64,000 nt of DNA from contig JAKQYF010000001.1 of the NCBI GenBank assembly GCA_023356535.1, forward strand, positions 1 through 64,000. Direction: 5' to 3'. This document shows, in pieces, positions 28,033-37,089 of the stretch (positions within the stretch are counted from its first letter, which is position 1; every line of letters starts with the position of its first letter). The stretch is from Trichodesmium sp. MAG_R03 (GTDB lineage: Bacteria > Cyanobacteriota > Cyanobacteriia > Cyanobacteriales > Microcoleaceae). The notes beneath the pieces are model-generated. The model ran no database searches. It saw only the letters and a program-made list of their open reading frames with translations, and had not been told where the DNA came from. Both the position numbers and the translations under genes were made by a program.

Positions 28033-28965
28033 TTAACTTCTCTTGATCTGCCGAGCTATATTTTTGAATTTATCAATAAATTTTTCTCCTAGACTTTTCT
28101 TCTTTTCAGTTGTCTGAGGATAGTAAGTAGGTTTAGCTTCCCCCAAATATCTATAATACTCCCAAATATCCCAATAAGGACATCCTGGTTCAATCCGAAA
28201 ACCTGCCCAATGTAAATATTGTAGAGGTTTACCTACTTTAGGGTCAATCAAGCGATCGCCTTCCTGTTGAAAATGAGGACTACCTGCCCAACTTCCAGGA
28301 CCTTTACCTTCTGGTAGGCGAACTAGATTCAATCGCCGAGAAATATGTTTCAATACAATATAGTTAAAAATTGGCTGGTCTGTAGTTTTTTCAGAAAAGT
28401 CAAAATATTCGGTATGGCCAGCACATTCTGCAAAGGTTTCATATAATTCATTTTCTGTAAATAGATTTTTCTTGGATGCCCACCACCCACTATTAAATAC
28501 ATCTTGAAGTTGTTCTTCAGTAAAAATTTTATCTTCTAGCACTTTGGATGTAAAGACATTTTTTATCCCACTTAAATATTGATAGTCACAACAGAGAAAA
28601 TCATAATCCTTCAGATGTTTTAGATTATCAACAATTTTTTCAAAAACAACAATATCAACATCAATATATAGAAACTCATCGAACGGTCCGAACCAACAAG
28701 CTTGTTTTTTTTGTTTGTTAGGAGTCTTAAAAAAGCCTTGACCAAAAATGTTATATAGTCTGTGGCAAAGATTATCTACAAAATCCAAATCTGGATAGAT
28801 TTCTACTCCATAGTTACTTGAAACGATTTCTGCTACCTGCTGATAATTTTCATCAAAAGGAATCATTATAACTGGAGTCTCAGAATCATATAATCTGATA
28901 CTTTTCAGCAGAGCAATTGTGTTATCAATTACCTTATCATTGGCAACAATATATATTCCTTTCAT
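28033..28965 (-). CDS. glycosyltransferase-like protein (Npun_R2821/R2822-type family), paralogue 1
   Basis: It opens KGIYIVANDKVIDNTIALL and has a DVD metal-binding-like motif (FLYIDVDIVVFE) about a third of the way in. It ends with a LHWAGF ... YWDIWEYYRYLG block. This layout matches a cyanobacterial family annotated from Nostoc punctiforme as Npun_R2821/R2822, thought to be GT-A glycosyltransferases. The gene at 29457-30473 shares the same opening, DxD and ending. I set the start at the ATG at 28963-28965 (MKGIYIVAND), because the longer frame begins with a TTG and adds a basic stub. Confidence 0.7.
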   Translation of the reverse strand: MKGIYIVANDKVIDNTIALLKSIRLYDSETPVIMIPFDENYQQVAEIVSSNYGVEIYPDLDFVDNLCHRLYNIFGQGFFKTPNKQKKQACWFGPFDEFLYIDVDIVVFEKIVDNLKHLKDYDFLCCDYQYLSGIKNVFTSKVLEDKIFTEEQLQDVFNSGWWASKKNLFTENELYETFAECAGHTEYFDFSEKTTDQPIFNYIVLKHISRRLNLVRLPEGKGPGSWAGSPHFQQEGDRLIDPKVGKPLQYLHWAGFRIEPGCPYWDIWEYYRYLGEAKPTYYPQTTEKKKSLGEKFIDKFKNIARQIKRS

Positions 28966-29163
28966 ATTTTTTTTTAACAGTTTAAGCCCTGTTTTTCCCA
29001 AATTTGAGTCATTAGATTTACTGAGGAATTATCAGGTTCTAGTTTACTTGAAAATTTCTACAACTTCGGACAAATGGTATAGAAGGCATGAAAATGTAAA
29101 ACTCTTGTAGTCCGAGCATCTTGTTCACTATATACGCACATTATAACAGCGGGACGTGCTGTA

Positions 29164-29290
29164 GTCTCTTCTCCCATTTATGGATACAAGGATAATTTAA
29201 AAAAATCTCTCGAACGGGAAGATCTAAATTTCCTCCCTAACACAGCCTGGTAATTTTTTCGAATAAACCCCTACATAATTAATATATGTC
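29164..29290 (-). pseudogene. degraded copy of the 3' end of the next glycosyltransferase gene
   Basis: This block aligns with about 29531-29670 inside the intact gene: GTCTCTT, TATGGATA/CATGGAGATAA, AAAAATCTCTCGA, GATCTAAATTT, CTCCCT and ATATGTC occur in the same order. Roughly 70 percent of bases agree by eye, with small gaps. It is a non-functional tail left by duplication. Compare the similar tails at 34085-34221 and 40641-40811. Confidence 0.6.
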
Positions 29291-29456
29291 GCCATCTTAG
29301 ATAGTTGCTAATAAAATAAATTTCTTGGAGAATTTTTGACTCCATAACTAATAATTTTGGCTGAATAACTCTCCTTTTAAGAGGAGAAAAAATTCAAATA
29401 TTTTACTTTTAGTCAATCCTCTTATTTTCAATAAAAGCTAATTATTAATTTGTGAA

Positions 29457-30473
29457 TTAAGGATTTATACCGAGTTTTTTGAAGACTTTAGTCATAAAAT
29501 TGACTGGTGGATTCTCTGGTTCCGGTTTCCCTGTGAACTGTGGTCTCTTATCCGGTTCATGGAGATAACGATAGTAGAGAAAAATCTCTCGATAAGGAAA
29601 ATCTAAATTTTCTCCCTGACAAACTCTAGCAATTCTTTTAGAAGAAACTCCAATATAATGAAGATATGTCAGTCTTTCTCCTTTATCATATAGTACATTA
29701 TCCCTTTTTTCAAAATGAGGTGATGTGACGGAACAACCTGTTCTTTTTTCTGGTGGTAAATCAAAACCAAAGTTATAAACAGGAATATCTAATCGCATTT
29801 TCATATAGTTGAGTAAAGATTGGTTAGGAGCAGATGTATATAAAATTTCTCCTTCTCCAGAGTTAAGTTTTTCTAAGAGAAACTCCCTTTGTGATTCAGA
29901 AAAAAAGCCCCGTTTTCCTGCATAAAATCCTGCACAAAAAATTTCAGATTTAATCCGTGATTCTCGAAAAACTTCAAATAGTTTAGGCGACTCTAAATTA
30001 AAAATATGAGAGGGGTCTTTGTATTGAAAATCATAGACAACAAAATCATTTTTATCTAACTGTTTAAAAATATATTCAACAGAATTTAATACCAGAATAT
30101 CTGCATCAAAATACATAAATTTTTCAAAAGGAGCTTGAGGATCGAAGCTGCAATATCTACGGTTCATACCAATTCTATTTACTCCTTGAATGCCTTTTTC
30201 TGCCCACATATTCAAAGCATTGGGATGACCTCTCCAAGCTTGGTAAGAAAATTCTTCCCAAGGGGCAAATATTTCTGGATTATCTAAAAATTGGACGTTT
30301 TTACGTTTTTCTATTTCTGCTTGGACTTTTTCTGTGCGATCGTCATAAGCAATAACACAAACTGGTGTATCAGTACCTACGTTTACCTCTATACTATTAA
30401 GTAGAGCTATTAATTGATCGAAGACAACATCATTTGCTACTGTATATATACCCTTGGTCATTTTATTTATCAT
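29457..30473 (-). CDS. glycosyltransferase-like protein (Npun_R2821/R2822-type family), paralogue 2
   Basis: The 338-residue protein opens MTKGIYTVANDVVFDQLIALL and carries FMYFDADILVLNSVE near residue 120 as the DxD motif. It contains FYAGKRGFFS and ends with LTYLHYIGV ... FPYREIFLYYRYLHEPDK. The overall order matches the 28033-28965 protein, but the two have diverged considerably. The frame starts at an ATG four codons before the MTKG methionine; either may be used. A decayed piece of a third copy lies directly downstream. Confidence 0.72.
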   Translation of the reverse strand: MINKMTKGIYTVANDVVFDQLIALLNSIEVNVGTDTPVCVIAYDDRTEKVQAEIEKRKNVQFLDNPEIFAPWEEFSYQAWRGHPNALNMWAEKGIQGVNRIGMNRRYCSFDPQAPFEKFMYFDADILVLNSVEYIFKQLDKNDFVVYDFQYKDPSHIFNLESPKLFEVFRESRIKSEIFCAGFYAGKRGFFSESQREFLLEKLNSGEGEILYTSAPNQSLLNYMKMRLDIPVYNFGFDLPPEKRTGCSVTSPHFEKRDNVLYDKGERLTYLHYIGVSSKRIARVCQGENLDFPYREIFLYYRYLHEPDKRPQFTGKPEPENPPVNFMTKVFKKLGINP

Positions 30474-30619
30474 TTATCAGTTATCCATTTCAATTATTAG
30501 TATATTCTACTGAAGTAGGGGGCTGGAAATACTGAAGTTTACTTTTTTCATCCCTTTATATATTTTTATCTAAATAATCAATTATTTTTGTTTACTATTT
30601 TTAATAGGAATAATTACTG

Positions 30620-31537
30620 ATGCAGAAAAAGGTCATTTTTATTATGTCGGCTGGACATTCAGGTTCTAGCCTTTTATCCCTAATTTTAGGAAGTCATTCA
30701 GAGGGTTTTTCAGTTGGAGAATTGTGCAATTTACCTAATCGTTATCGTCAGCAAAAACCAATTGATTGTGTTAACATGACGTCAGATTTTTGGGAAAATA
30801 CTTTTGGTAAAGAAGGTCTATATCAGTTGTCTAATGTGTTAGGAAATACTCGCTTAAATAAATATATCCCTCTAAAAATAGAAAAGAAAGTTAGAGATTT
30901 TTTTAACAGAGATGAGATTTTTAATGCTTATTCTTTTATGTTTTCTAAGTTAGACAATAAGAATTTTATTATTGATGCAAGTAAAGTTTATACTTGGGTC
31001 GAAAAAAAAATTGAAGCTAAAGAATTTATATCCCAAAGAATAGAAGCTTATATGATTTATTTGGTTCGTGATGGTAGAGCTGTTGCTAACTCTTTTCTCA
31101 GAAAATATCCTCATTGGGAAGTTGAAAAATATTCCAGAGAATGGGTTGAGAAAACAAAACGAAGAAATGATTATTTTGAGAAGTTTAATCCTGATAGAAG
31201 AATTAAGGTTGCTTATGAAAAGTTAGCGAGTAATCCTCATCAAACTATTGAAGAAATTTGTAATTTTTTCAATATTAACTTTGAACCTTCTATGATAGAT
31301 TATTGGAAATACGATCATCACGATATTTCTGGTAATAATGGAACTTATTCTCTGATTCATCGTTACAAAGGACAAGAAATAGAAAACAGAGTCAAACAAG
31401 TTAATGGAGATTATTACAAAAATGTTGATATATCTATAAAGTTAGATTTACGTTGGCAAAAAGAGTTGTCACCTGAAAAACTAGAAATATTTGAGCGTAT
31501 TGCGGGAGAATTTAATAAACCTTTTGAGTGGAATTAA
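30620..31537 (+). CDS. sulfotransferase
   Basis: The 305-residue protein carries the PAPS 5'-phosphosulfate loop SAGHSGSSLLSLILGSH at about 10-26 and the 3'-phosphate motif YLVRDGRAVANSFL near 145-158. It also has KVAYEKLASNP, the usual strand after it. It would transfer sulfate from PAPS to a carbohydrate or lipid. Its presence with a second sulfotransferase at 34241 suggests that the island makes a sulfated surface glycan, which is inference. ATG start; transcribed divergently from the glycosyltransferase at 29457-30473. Confidence 0.88.
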   Translation: MQKKVIFIMSAGHSGSSLLSLILGSHSEGFSVGELCNLPNRYRQQKPIDCVNMTSDFWENTFGKEGLYQLSNVLGNTRLNKYIPLKIEKKVRDFFNRDEIFNAYSFMFSKLDNKNFIIDASKVYTWVEKKIEAKEFISQRIEAYMIYLVRDGRAVANSFLRKYPHWEVEKYSREWVEKTKRRNDYFEKFNPDRRIKVAYEKLASNPHQTIEEICNFFNINFEPSMIDYWKYDHHDISGNNGTYSLIHRYKGQEIENRVKQVNGDYYKNVDISIKLDLRWQKELSPEKLEIFERIAGEFNKPFEWN

Positions 31538-31559
31538 AAATAATAATATTAGACAAAAA

Positions 31560-31683
31560 TTCTATAGCAATCCCATTTTATTTGTGTCAAAAATTTTACC
31601 GCTTTTTGGGAATAGGGAATAAGCAATGGGCAATGGGTAAGAGTTTCGGAGTCTATTTCTAGTTAATGAAATTGTCGCAACTA
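31560..31683. repeat. R5 repeat, copy 2
   Basis: It matches 19475-19590 from TCTATAGCAATCCC through GAGTTTCGGAGT to TTTCTAGTT. It ends where recognisable sulfotransferase sequence begins, so it appears to mark a deletion or insertion junction. Confidence 0.6.
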
Positions 31684-32034
31684 AAAACTATGCAAGATAT
31701 TTTTAAATTTTTAAATGTCGATAATAATTTTACACCTGATTTGTCTCAAAAATATAATGTTACACAAATAAAACGGATGCCTCGTAATACTCAATTACAT
31801 AATTTTTTGAATCAGGAGAATCCTATTAAATCTTTTTTCAAGGTTTTGTTTCCAGTGGAACTGCGTAAAATTATGCGTGAAATTATTAGGGAAAAAAATA
31901 CTGTTCAGGTTCGTGAACCATTTAAACCATCTTTATCTCCCCAATTCCGTCAACAGTTACTAGAAGAATATAGGGAGGATCTTTTGAATCTTCAAACTTT
32001 GATAGACCGCGATCTATCTGCATGGTTGGTATGA
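31684..32034 (+). pseudogene. sulfotransferase, C-terminal fragment only
   Basis: DIFKFLNVDNNFTPDLSQKY through LEEYREDLLNLQTLIDRDLS aligns with the last ~110 residues of the intact sulfotransferase at 34241 (DIFKFLGVDDAF ... AEYREDILKLQDLIGTDLS). The N-terminal two thirds, including the PAPS-binding loop, is missing and replaced by repeat R5. An ATG at 31666 opens the frame, but without the PAPS loop it cannot be an active sulfotransferase. Confidence 0.75.
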
Positions 32035-32083
32035 GCGAGATATTCAAAAAATAAATCTTCATTCAGCTTTTAGCAGATTAAAA

Positions 32084-32785
32084 TTAACTATAATAAAAAT
32101 CAAAATCAAATAAATTTGAAATCCTTAAGATGATTAAATGCTTCTGAATAGTAACATACTTATTAATCTTGCCTCTGACTTTTTCCCAGAAAGATTTTTG
32201 AGGAAATTTTATTTCTTTATATCGATCGATATATTCTTGAACAGCTTCTGGTTTTACTAATCCTTGAGATATCTTATATTTTGCATCTCTATACTTAAAA
32301 AAAGATATACTTCTTTCGCGATCGTAGTGAATAGGGATGCCCAATTTAGCAGCAACTAAACCCATGGCCTCTCCCTCTCCACCATATCTTCCTCTTTGCT
32401 CATAATAGCGACCTATTTTACGCCATAAATCAATAAAATCCTGAGTTTTTTCATCTCTTTTAAACATCCACATATATTCCCATACAAATTTAACATTATC
32501 AAGATTAACATTTAATTTATTGGCGGTATGAACTAATAATTTCCAATTTTTTGATTTGGCTTTTGGGGACTTTAAGACAGTATCATATTTTTTCTTGATG
32601 CTAAAGCAGCTATAAGCAGTTATTCCAGGTAAAAAATTAATATCTGATGGAATATAATCGAATATTCTGACATCTGCATCAAAATAAATACAATTATCAT
32701 ATAGTGACAAAAAGTAGAGCCTAAAGCTAAAGTACAAAAGCAAAAACTACCGCTGTTATTTTCTGGTATGTTCATATATTTCACA
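32084..32785 (-). pseudogene. glycosyltransferase paralogue with internal deletion
   Basis: The start of the gene (GSFCFCTLALGS) is in one frame. The bulk (from LYDNCIYFDADVRIFDY to FDFDFYYS) is in another. Compared with the intact paralogue at 27142-27921, about 65 residues between the first strand and the DxD motif are gone, and the frame changes at the junction near 32710. The remaining 200 residues are uninterrupted and keep GEGEAMGLVAAKLG, which suggests a fairly recent loss. Confidence 0.72.
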
Positions 32786-32884
32786 TTAATTAATTTTGCA
32801 ATCAACCCTAAATCAATAGCAATAATTATTTTTGAGTGATATAGTTCCAGACTTTATCTCATCAATTATTATAAATTCAGTAAT

Positions 32885-32977
32885 ATAGTTATTTTAAATA
32901 AGGATGAGACATGTCTCTCCTTAAATACTTTCATGGCAAGAAACACTTGTCTCAATTCTATTGTGAAACAACTATAT
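32885..32977. repeat. R4 repeat, copy 2
   Basis: It begins TATAGTTATTTTAAATAAGG and ends GAAACAACTATA, with AAATACTTTCATGGCAAGAA in the middle as in copy 1 (26472-26574). The terminal inverted repeats are slightly degraded. It lies in the spacer between two glycosyltransferase genes; nothing else is visible there. Confidence 0.6.
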
Positions 32978-33063
32978 TTTAAAGAGACTGAAAATAAATC
33001 GATATTTACTAAAGTTTTTAGAGAAATAAAAAGCGTCTTTAATTGCTTTTTTTATCTAATTTT

Positions 33064-34047
33064 TTAAGAGTATCGCCAAGGCAAAATACGATTTTTTAAG
33101 CCATTAATTTTAATATTCAAAAAACACTTTTGTAAATAGAGAGATTGTCTCCAAGATGATAAACTACACCAACGTTTATACTCAAAAACAGCAGTATTAC
33201 TTAAAAAACTGCGCCATTGTTTAACAGTATTTTCAGGGTTAGTTTCCCGTGACCTATGTTTAGCGTTATCTCTAAAGTTTTGACATAATTTAGGATTATC
33301 TTTAAGACGCTTCAATGCAGCAATAGTATCATCTAAAGAACTAACTTCAAAATAGTCAAACTCACTTTTTCGTTCTGACTGAAAAGCTGATTCTTTTCCT
33401 AAAATCGCAGGCACACCAGCGTGCCAAGCATTATAAAGTTTAGTTGCTGGTTTTTTAGTATAATCTTGCTTTTGAAAATTACGAACAGCAACAACAGTAT
33501 CAATATTACTATAATCATGCCAGCGATTCTTAGGAATAATTTCCCAATTTAATCCTAATTCTTCTAATTGCTTTGACCAAGAAGCAGCCTTTAATTCTGG
33601 CGCTAAATTAAAACTAATGCCAAAATAACCAATATTCTCAAAGCGATCGCCTCTTTCTGGATGACGAGGAATTAGTCCTGGTTGTCTCCACAGAGGAATA
33701 TAATAACTATTCTTCAATTTTTTGGCATCTTGAGGATTTTGGACAACTTGCAACTGAGCATAAGGATGAGGATTTCGATCTGGTTTAATACAGACCATTA
33801 AAACCTTTGGCGTTGGTCTTAGTTCGTAAGGAAAAGAATCTCGATGAGCTATTACAATTCCTTCGTCTGGTATTGTTCCAACTAAGTTACAAAGAAATCC
33901 ATCTGCTTTAAGATAAAGATAGGTTTGTAAAGTCCAACAGTATATTCCTTTGCCAAATTGTTCCCAGTAAACATCTGGTTGTTCTGGCATATCATCTAAC
34001 CAATCTTTTTGGGGAAGATAAAAATATATTGGCAGTAAATCAGTCAT
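33064..34047 (-). CDS. putative glycosyltransferase (GT-B type)
   Basis: The 327-residue protein has no strong N-terminal motif that I know. Its second half carries KPATKLYNAWHAGVPAILG followed by ESAFQSERKSEFDYFEV, which is the donor-binding region style of GT-B transferases (acidic residue after a small-residue loop). An N-terminal LPIYFYLPQKDW and the IGYFGISFNLAPEL block are shared with cyanobacterial proteins of surface-glycan loci. ATG start. It is followed by a sulfotransferase gene on the same strand, 190 bases upstream in the transcriptional direction. Confidence 0.6.
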   Translation of the reverse strand: MTDLLPIYFYLPQKDWLDDMPEQPDVYWEQFGKGIYCWTLQTYLYLKADGFLCNLVGTIPDEGIVIAHRDSFPYELRPTPKVLMVCIKPDRNPHPYAQLQVVQNPQDAKKLKNSYYIPLWRQPGLIPRHPERGDRFENIGYFGISFNLAPELKAASWSKQLEELGLNWEIIPKNRWHDYSNIDTVVAVRNFQKQDYTKKPATKLYNAWHAGVPAILGKESAFQSERKSEFDYFEVSSLDDTIAALKRLKDNPKLCQNFRDNAKHRSRETNPENTVKQWRSFLSNTAVFEYKRWCSLSSWRQSLYLQKCFLNIKINGLKNRILPWRYS

Positions 34048-34084
34048 TTTAGTTCTCAGTTATTTTTGGCCATCTCAATCAATT

Positions 34085-34221
34085 AATATTTATTTTCCTA
34101 AACTTCTAACATTTTGAAAAATCTCTGCCGATTAAATTTTAGAGGTTTAATGTATCTTGCCGATAGTCAGCAATTTTTGCTTTCTAATATTTGGAGATAA
34201 TTTTGGTTTATCTAAATTCTT
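34085..34221 (-). pseudogene. degraded tandem copy of the sulfotransferase 3' end
   Basis: The block aligns base by base with 34230-34362, the 3' end of the intact gene. Shared runs include GCCGATTAAAT, GGAGATAATTTTGGTTTA and CATTTTGA. Roughly four fifths of positions agree, and a one-base gap breaks the frame. It is therefore a non-coding duplicate tail directly downstream of the intact stop codon. Confidence 0.7.
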
Positions 34222-34240
34222 TCAAATAACATTTATTTCC

Positions 34241-35152
34241 CTAAACCTCTAACCATTTTGACAAATCTGTGCCGATTAAATCCTGAAGCTTTAATATATC
34301 TTCCCGATACTCGGCAATTAACTTCTTTCTGATTTTTGGAGATAATTTTGGTTTACCTAAATTTTTATTTTTGAGAACTCCTGCTATTTTTTTCCTAATT
34401 CCTATTGGCATAAATAATTTCAAACTATCTTTAATTGGATTCGGACGATTTAGTAAAGTATTGAGAGTTGAATTTTTTGGTACGTTGGTAGAGTTATGTA
34501 TTTTAGCAACACTTAAAACAAAAGCATCATCTACTCCTAAAAATTTAAATATATCTTGAGTTAAACCAATAGGGTCTTTTCTTAAATTCTCATACAGACA
34601 TACCTTAATTTGATTAGGAGGAAAAAGATTGAAATAACGCTTGAGCTGGAGATAATAAAAACCTCGATGTTTATGATGCCATTGGAAACTCCAATTATTC
34701 TCTATTCGCCAATCTTCTTGTTCTAGTGTTTTCTTAAAATCAGCTAATGGTTCTCTACCATTACTCAGAGAAAATAAAAAGTGAGAAAAAGCTCTTTCTG
34801 CTGGGTCTCTAAGAATAGCAATTATTTTAGCATCAGGTATATAGTTATGTATTCGTTGTGGTGCTTTTTCGCTATATATATATGAAGTAGAAGCTTCCCC
34901 AATTGCTATTTCATCTGTCACTCCAGAAAACAATTCTTGGTAGCTTTCTAAATCTGTAATTGCATTTTTCATAACAAAAGTACCTTGAGGACCAATTCGT
35001 TCTTTACTTTCCCCTTCTAAAGTGAAAAAATCAGGTTCTTTTTGGTCTCTAGAAGCTGGCATATAAATTTGATGATGTTGCTTCAGATAATAATAAAGAG
35101 AAGAAGTACCTGACTTAGCAGCACCAATTAATAAAAAATTTGGTATTGTCAT
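34241..35152 (-). CDS. sulfotransferase
   Basis: About 303 residues from the ATG at 35150-35152 (MTIPNFLLIG); the longer frame begins with a TTG four codons earlier. The PAPS-binding loop GAAKSGTSSLYYYLKQH is near the N-terminus. IAILRDPAERAFSHFLFS holds the 3'-phosphate-binding Arg and Ser near residue 120. The C-terminal part (DIFKFLGVDDAF ... AEYREDILKL) matches the fragment at 31684-32034. It is predicted to sulfate a glycan or lipid head group using PAPS. Confidence 0.88.
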   Translation of the reverse strand: MTIPNFLLIGAAKSGTSSLYYYLKQHHQIYMPASRDQKEPDFFTLEGESKERIGPQGTFVMKNAITDLESYQELFSGVTDEIAIGEASTSYIYSEKAPQRIHNYIPDAKIIAILRDPAERAFSHFLFSLSNGREPLADFKKTLEQEDWRIENNWSFQWHHKHRGFYYLQLKRYFNLFPPNQIKVCLYENLRKDPIGLTQDIFKFLGVDDAFVLSVAKIHNSTNVPKNSTLNTLLNRPNPIKDSLKLFMPIGIRKKIAGVLKNKNLGKPKLSPKIRKKLIAEYREDILKLQDLIGTDLSKWLEV

Positions 35153-35358
35153 TTCAGTTATCAATTATTAGTCAACAATTAACAGTATCGACCAGTGAAA
35201 CCAGAGGCTTGAAATATCGAGAAAAATAAAGGCTTGTAGCCATTTATAATTGAGAATATAATTTGGGAAGTAATTACCAGAAATGCTTATTTTTTAAAAC
35301 TTATAGGCTTTTCCATAGGACCTGAATCCTTAGGATTTTTTGATCATGCTCATGGTAT

Positions 35359-36444
35359 TTAACTTAACCACAACTTAGCCACATTTTCCCAGGTTTCATC
35401 TTTGACTAATTCAACATTTTTTTCTCGGATTTCTTGAACCTGCTCCGGCTTTTTTAGTAGTTCTACTATTTTATCAGCTAATGCTTCTTGAGTTTCTTTT
35501 TCGTAAGGGTTGCCTGGTACTTTCACACAATAATTTTTGTCTGTTAATCCAGCATAATCTGTTGTAACTGGTACTGCTCCTACTAAGGCTGATTCCCGGA
35601 CTGTATTACAATCTAATTCTTGAAAAGTACAACCATAATAATGAATAGATGAAGTTGATTTTTCTTGCATTAGTTGTTCTCGCCCTATTTTTCCCCGTTC
35701 AGTTACTCCTGGTTGTGCCATTAATTTTAACATTTTTTCTTTCCAATCCGGTTTAACTTTTCGACTCCAACCATAGTAAATATTCAACTCCGCTGATGGA
35801 ATTTCTTTTTTAATAATCGGCCAGCCAAATTCTAACATTCTTTCTAGTCCTCTAATATAATTAGAAGCATAAATAATTTTATTAGGCTCTTTAGGATTTT
35901 CATAGAGCAACGAAAAAGATGGTTCTATTCCATTAGGGATAATAGCAATTTTATTCTCAGGTATTTCTGGTAATAAAGAACGGTGATAATTGTTCTTACA
36001 AAAAATTTTATCGTAGTGCTTTAATTTTTCATAAGTTACCTCCCTAGGGAGCAATACTGAACCTAAATCTAACCATACTCTTTTAGCTTTAATCGGAAAC
36101 TTAATTCTCCAGGCAAATTGCCACATAATTAAAGTATCAAAACTATCGTAAGGATTGAATTTTGAATAGTGATAATATTCTACTCCATCATAGACACCTT
36201 CGTTCTGGCCACAGTTATTATAGACAGCAACCTTATAACCCAACTTTACCCATTCCCTGCCAAGAAATACTATTCTAGCATCAGCACCTCCTAATCCAGT
36301 TTTCAGACTTTCGGGAAACCATTCATAAGGAGTATGACCAGTATAATAAACAATAGAATTGTCTGACCATAATTTAGGTTTTATTCTTTGTTTGAATCCA
36401 ATTAACTTAGAATTAAAATTATTGAGTAGTTTTTTAATTACCAC
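35359..36444 (-). CDS. glycosyltransferase (GT-B, GT4-like), paralogue A
   Basis: The 361-residue protein begins with a basic stretch, then GGADARIVFLGREWVKLGYKVAVYNNC, a Rossmann-like acceptor domain. The donor half holds IIPNGIEP, KIIYASNYIRGLERMLEFGWP and ESALVGAVPVTTDYAG, in place of the usual E-x7-E. The start is GTG 36442-36444, preceded by TAGGAG at nine bases, a good reason for choosing it. A close homologue lies on the other strand at 37090-38193. The two flank a 645-base gene-free spacer, so they are divergently transcribed. Confidence 0.8.
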   Translation of the reverse strand: MVIKKLLNNFNSKLIGFKQRIKPKLWSDNSIVYYTGHTPYEWFPESLKTGLGGADARIVFLGREWVKLGYKVAVYNNCGQNEGVYDGVEYYHYSKFNPYDSFDTLIMWQFAWRIKFPIKAKRVWLDLGSVLLPREVTYEKLKHYDKIFCKNNYHRSLLPEIPENKIAIIPNGIEPSFSLLYENPKEPNKIIYASNYIRGLERMLEFGWPIIKKEIPSAELNIYYGWSRKVKPDWKEKMLKLMAQPGVTERGKIGREQLMQEKSTSSIHYYGCTFQELDCNTVRESALVGAVPVTTDYAGLTDKNYCVKVPGNPYEKETQEALADKIVELLKKPEQVQEIREKNVELVKDETWENVAKLWLS

Positions 36445-37089
36445 AGTTGATTACTCCTAGTAAATTTTTCTATTTTCTTTGTTCTGTTAACATAAATATT
36501 CACCCTATTCAAGATTATATTTGGTAGATTCCCGAAGTTACCTAGAAAATACTTGTCAAATTTAGTGAAAAAATTACTTCTTTCATTTATTATAGTCTAT
36601 TAATTAGATAACGTTAAGTCGCAGGCACTTAATTTAGAGTAAAATGTATTTAGGTATTACCAGGAAATAGCATTGAAACTGTCATCATTACCATCCTTTT
36701 GATGTACAAAACTCAATAAATTGATTGACAGATATTCGATTTCCATCTATTAGGATAGTTGCCATTACACTAATTTTCCTTTTATTGTATTAGTTCAAAT
36801 TAATCCATAATTATTCTTAATAGATAGACTGTACAATGTTTCCGCATCTAGTTTTAATCTTTGTAACTGACAATCTGCCTAATAACTTGTGCTAAAGTTT
36901 TGTTATACTGTCTTCAAGTGGAAATGGGTGTGTTCAAGGATAATTTTTCTTATAGTATGAGATTCGATTTATGAATTATCTAACAATTTAAGTCTGAACT
37001 ATGATGTGAAATAACTACTACAGTCTAAAAAACCTAAAACTTCCCAACAGAGTTATTACTTAATTTTATTGTCTATACCTAAATATATT
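36445..37089. other. divergent spacer between two paralogous glycosyltransferases
   Basis: About 645 AT-rich bases containing the promoters for both flanking genes by position. I could not recognise an operator, repeat family or small gene in it. The sequence TTGTTATACTGTC at about 36900-36912 resembles a -10 element but has no clear -35 partner. Confidence 0.3.
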
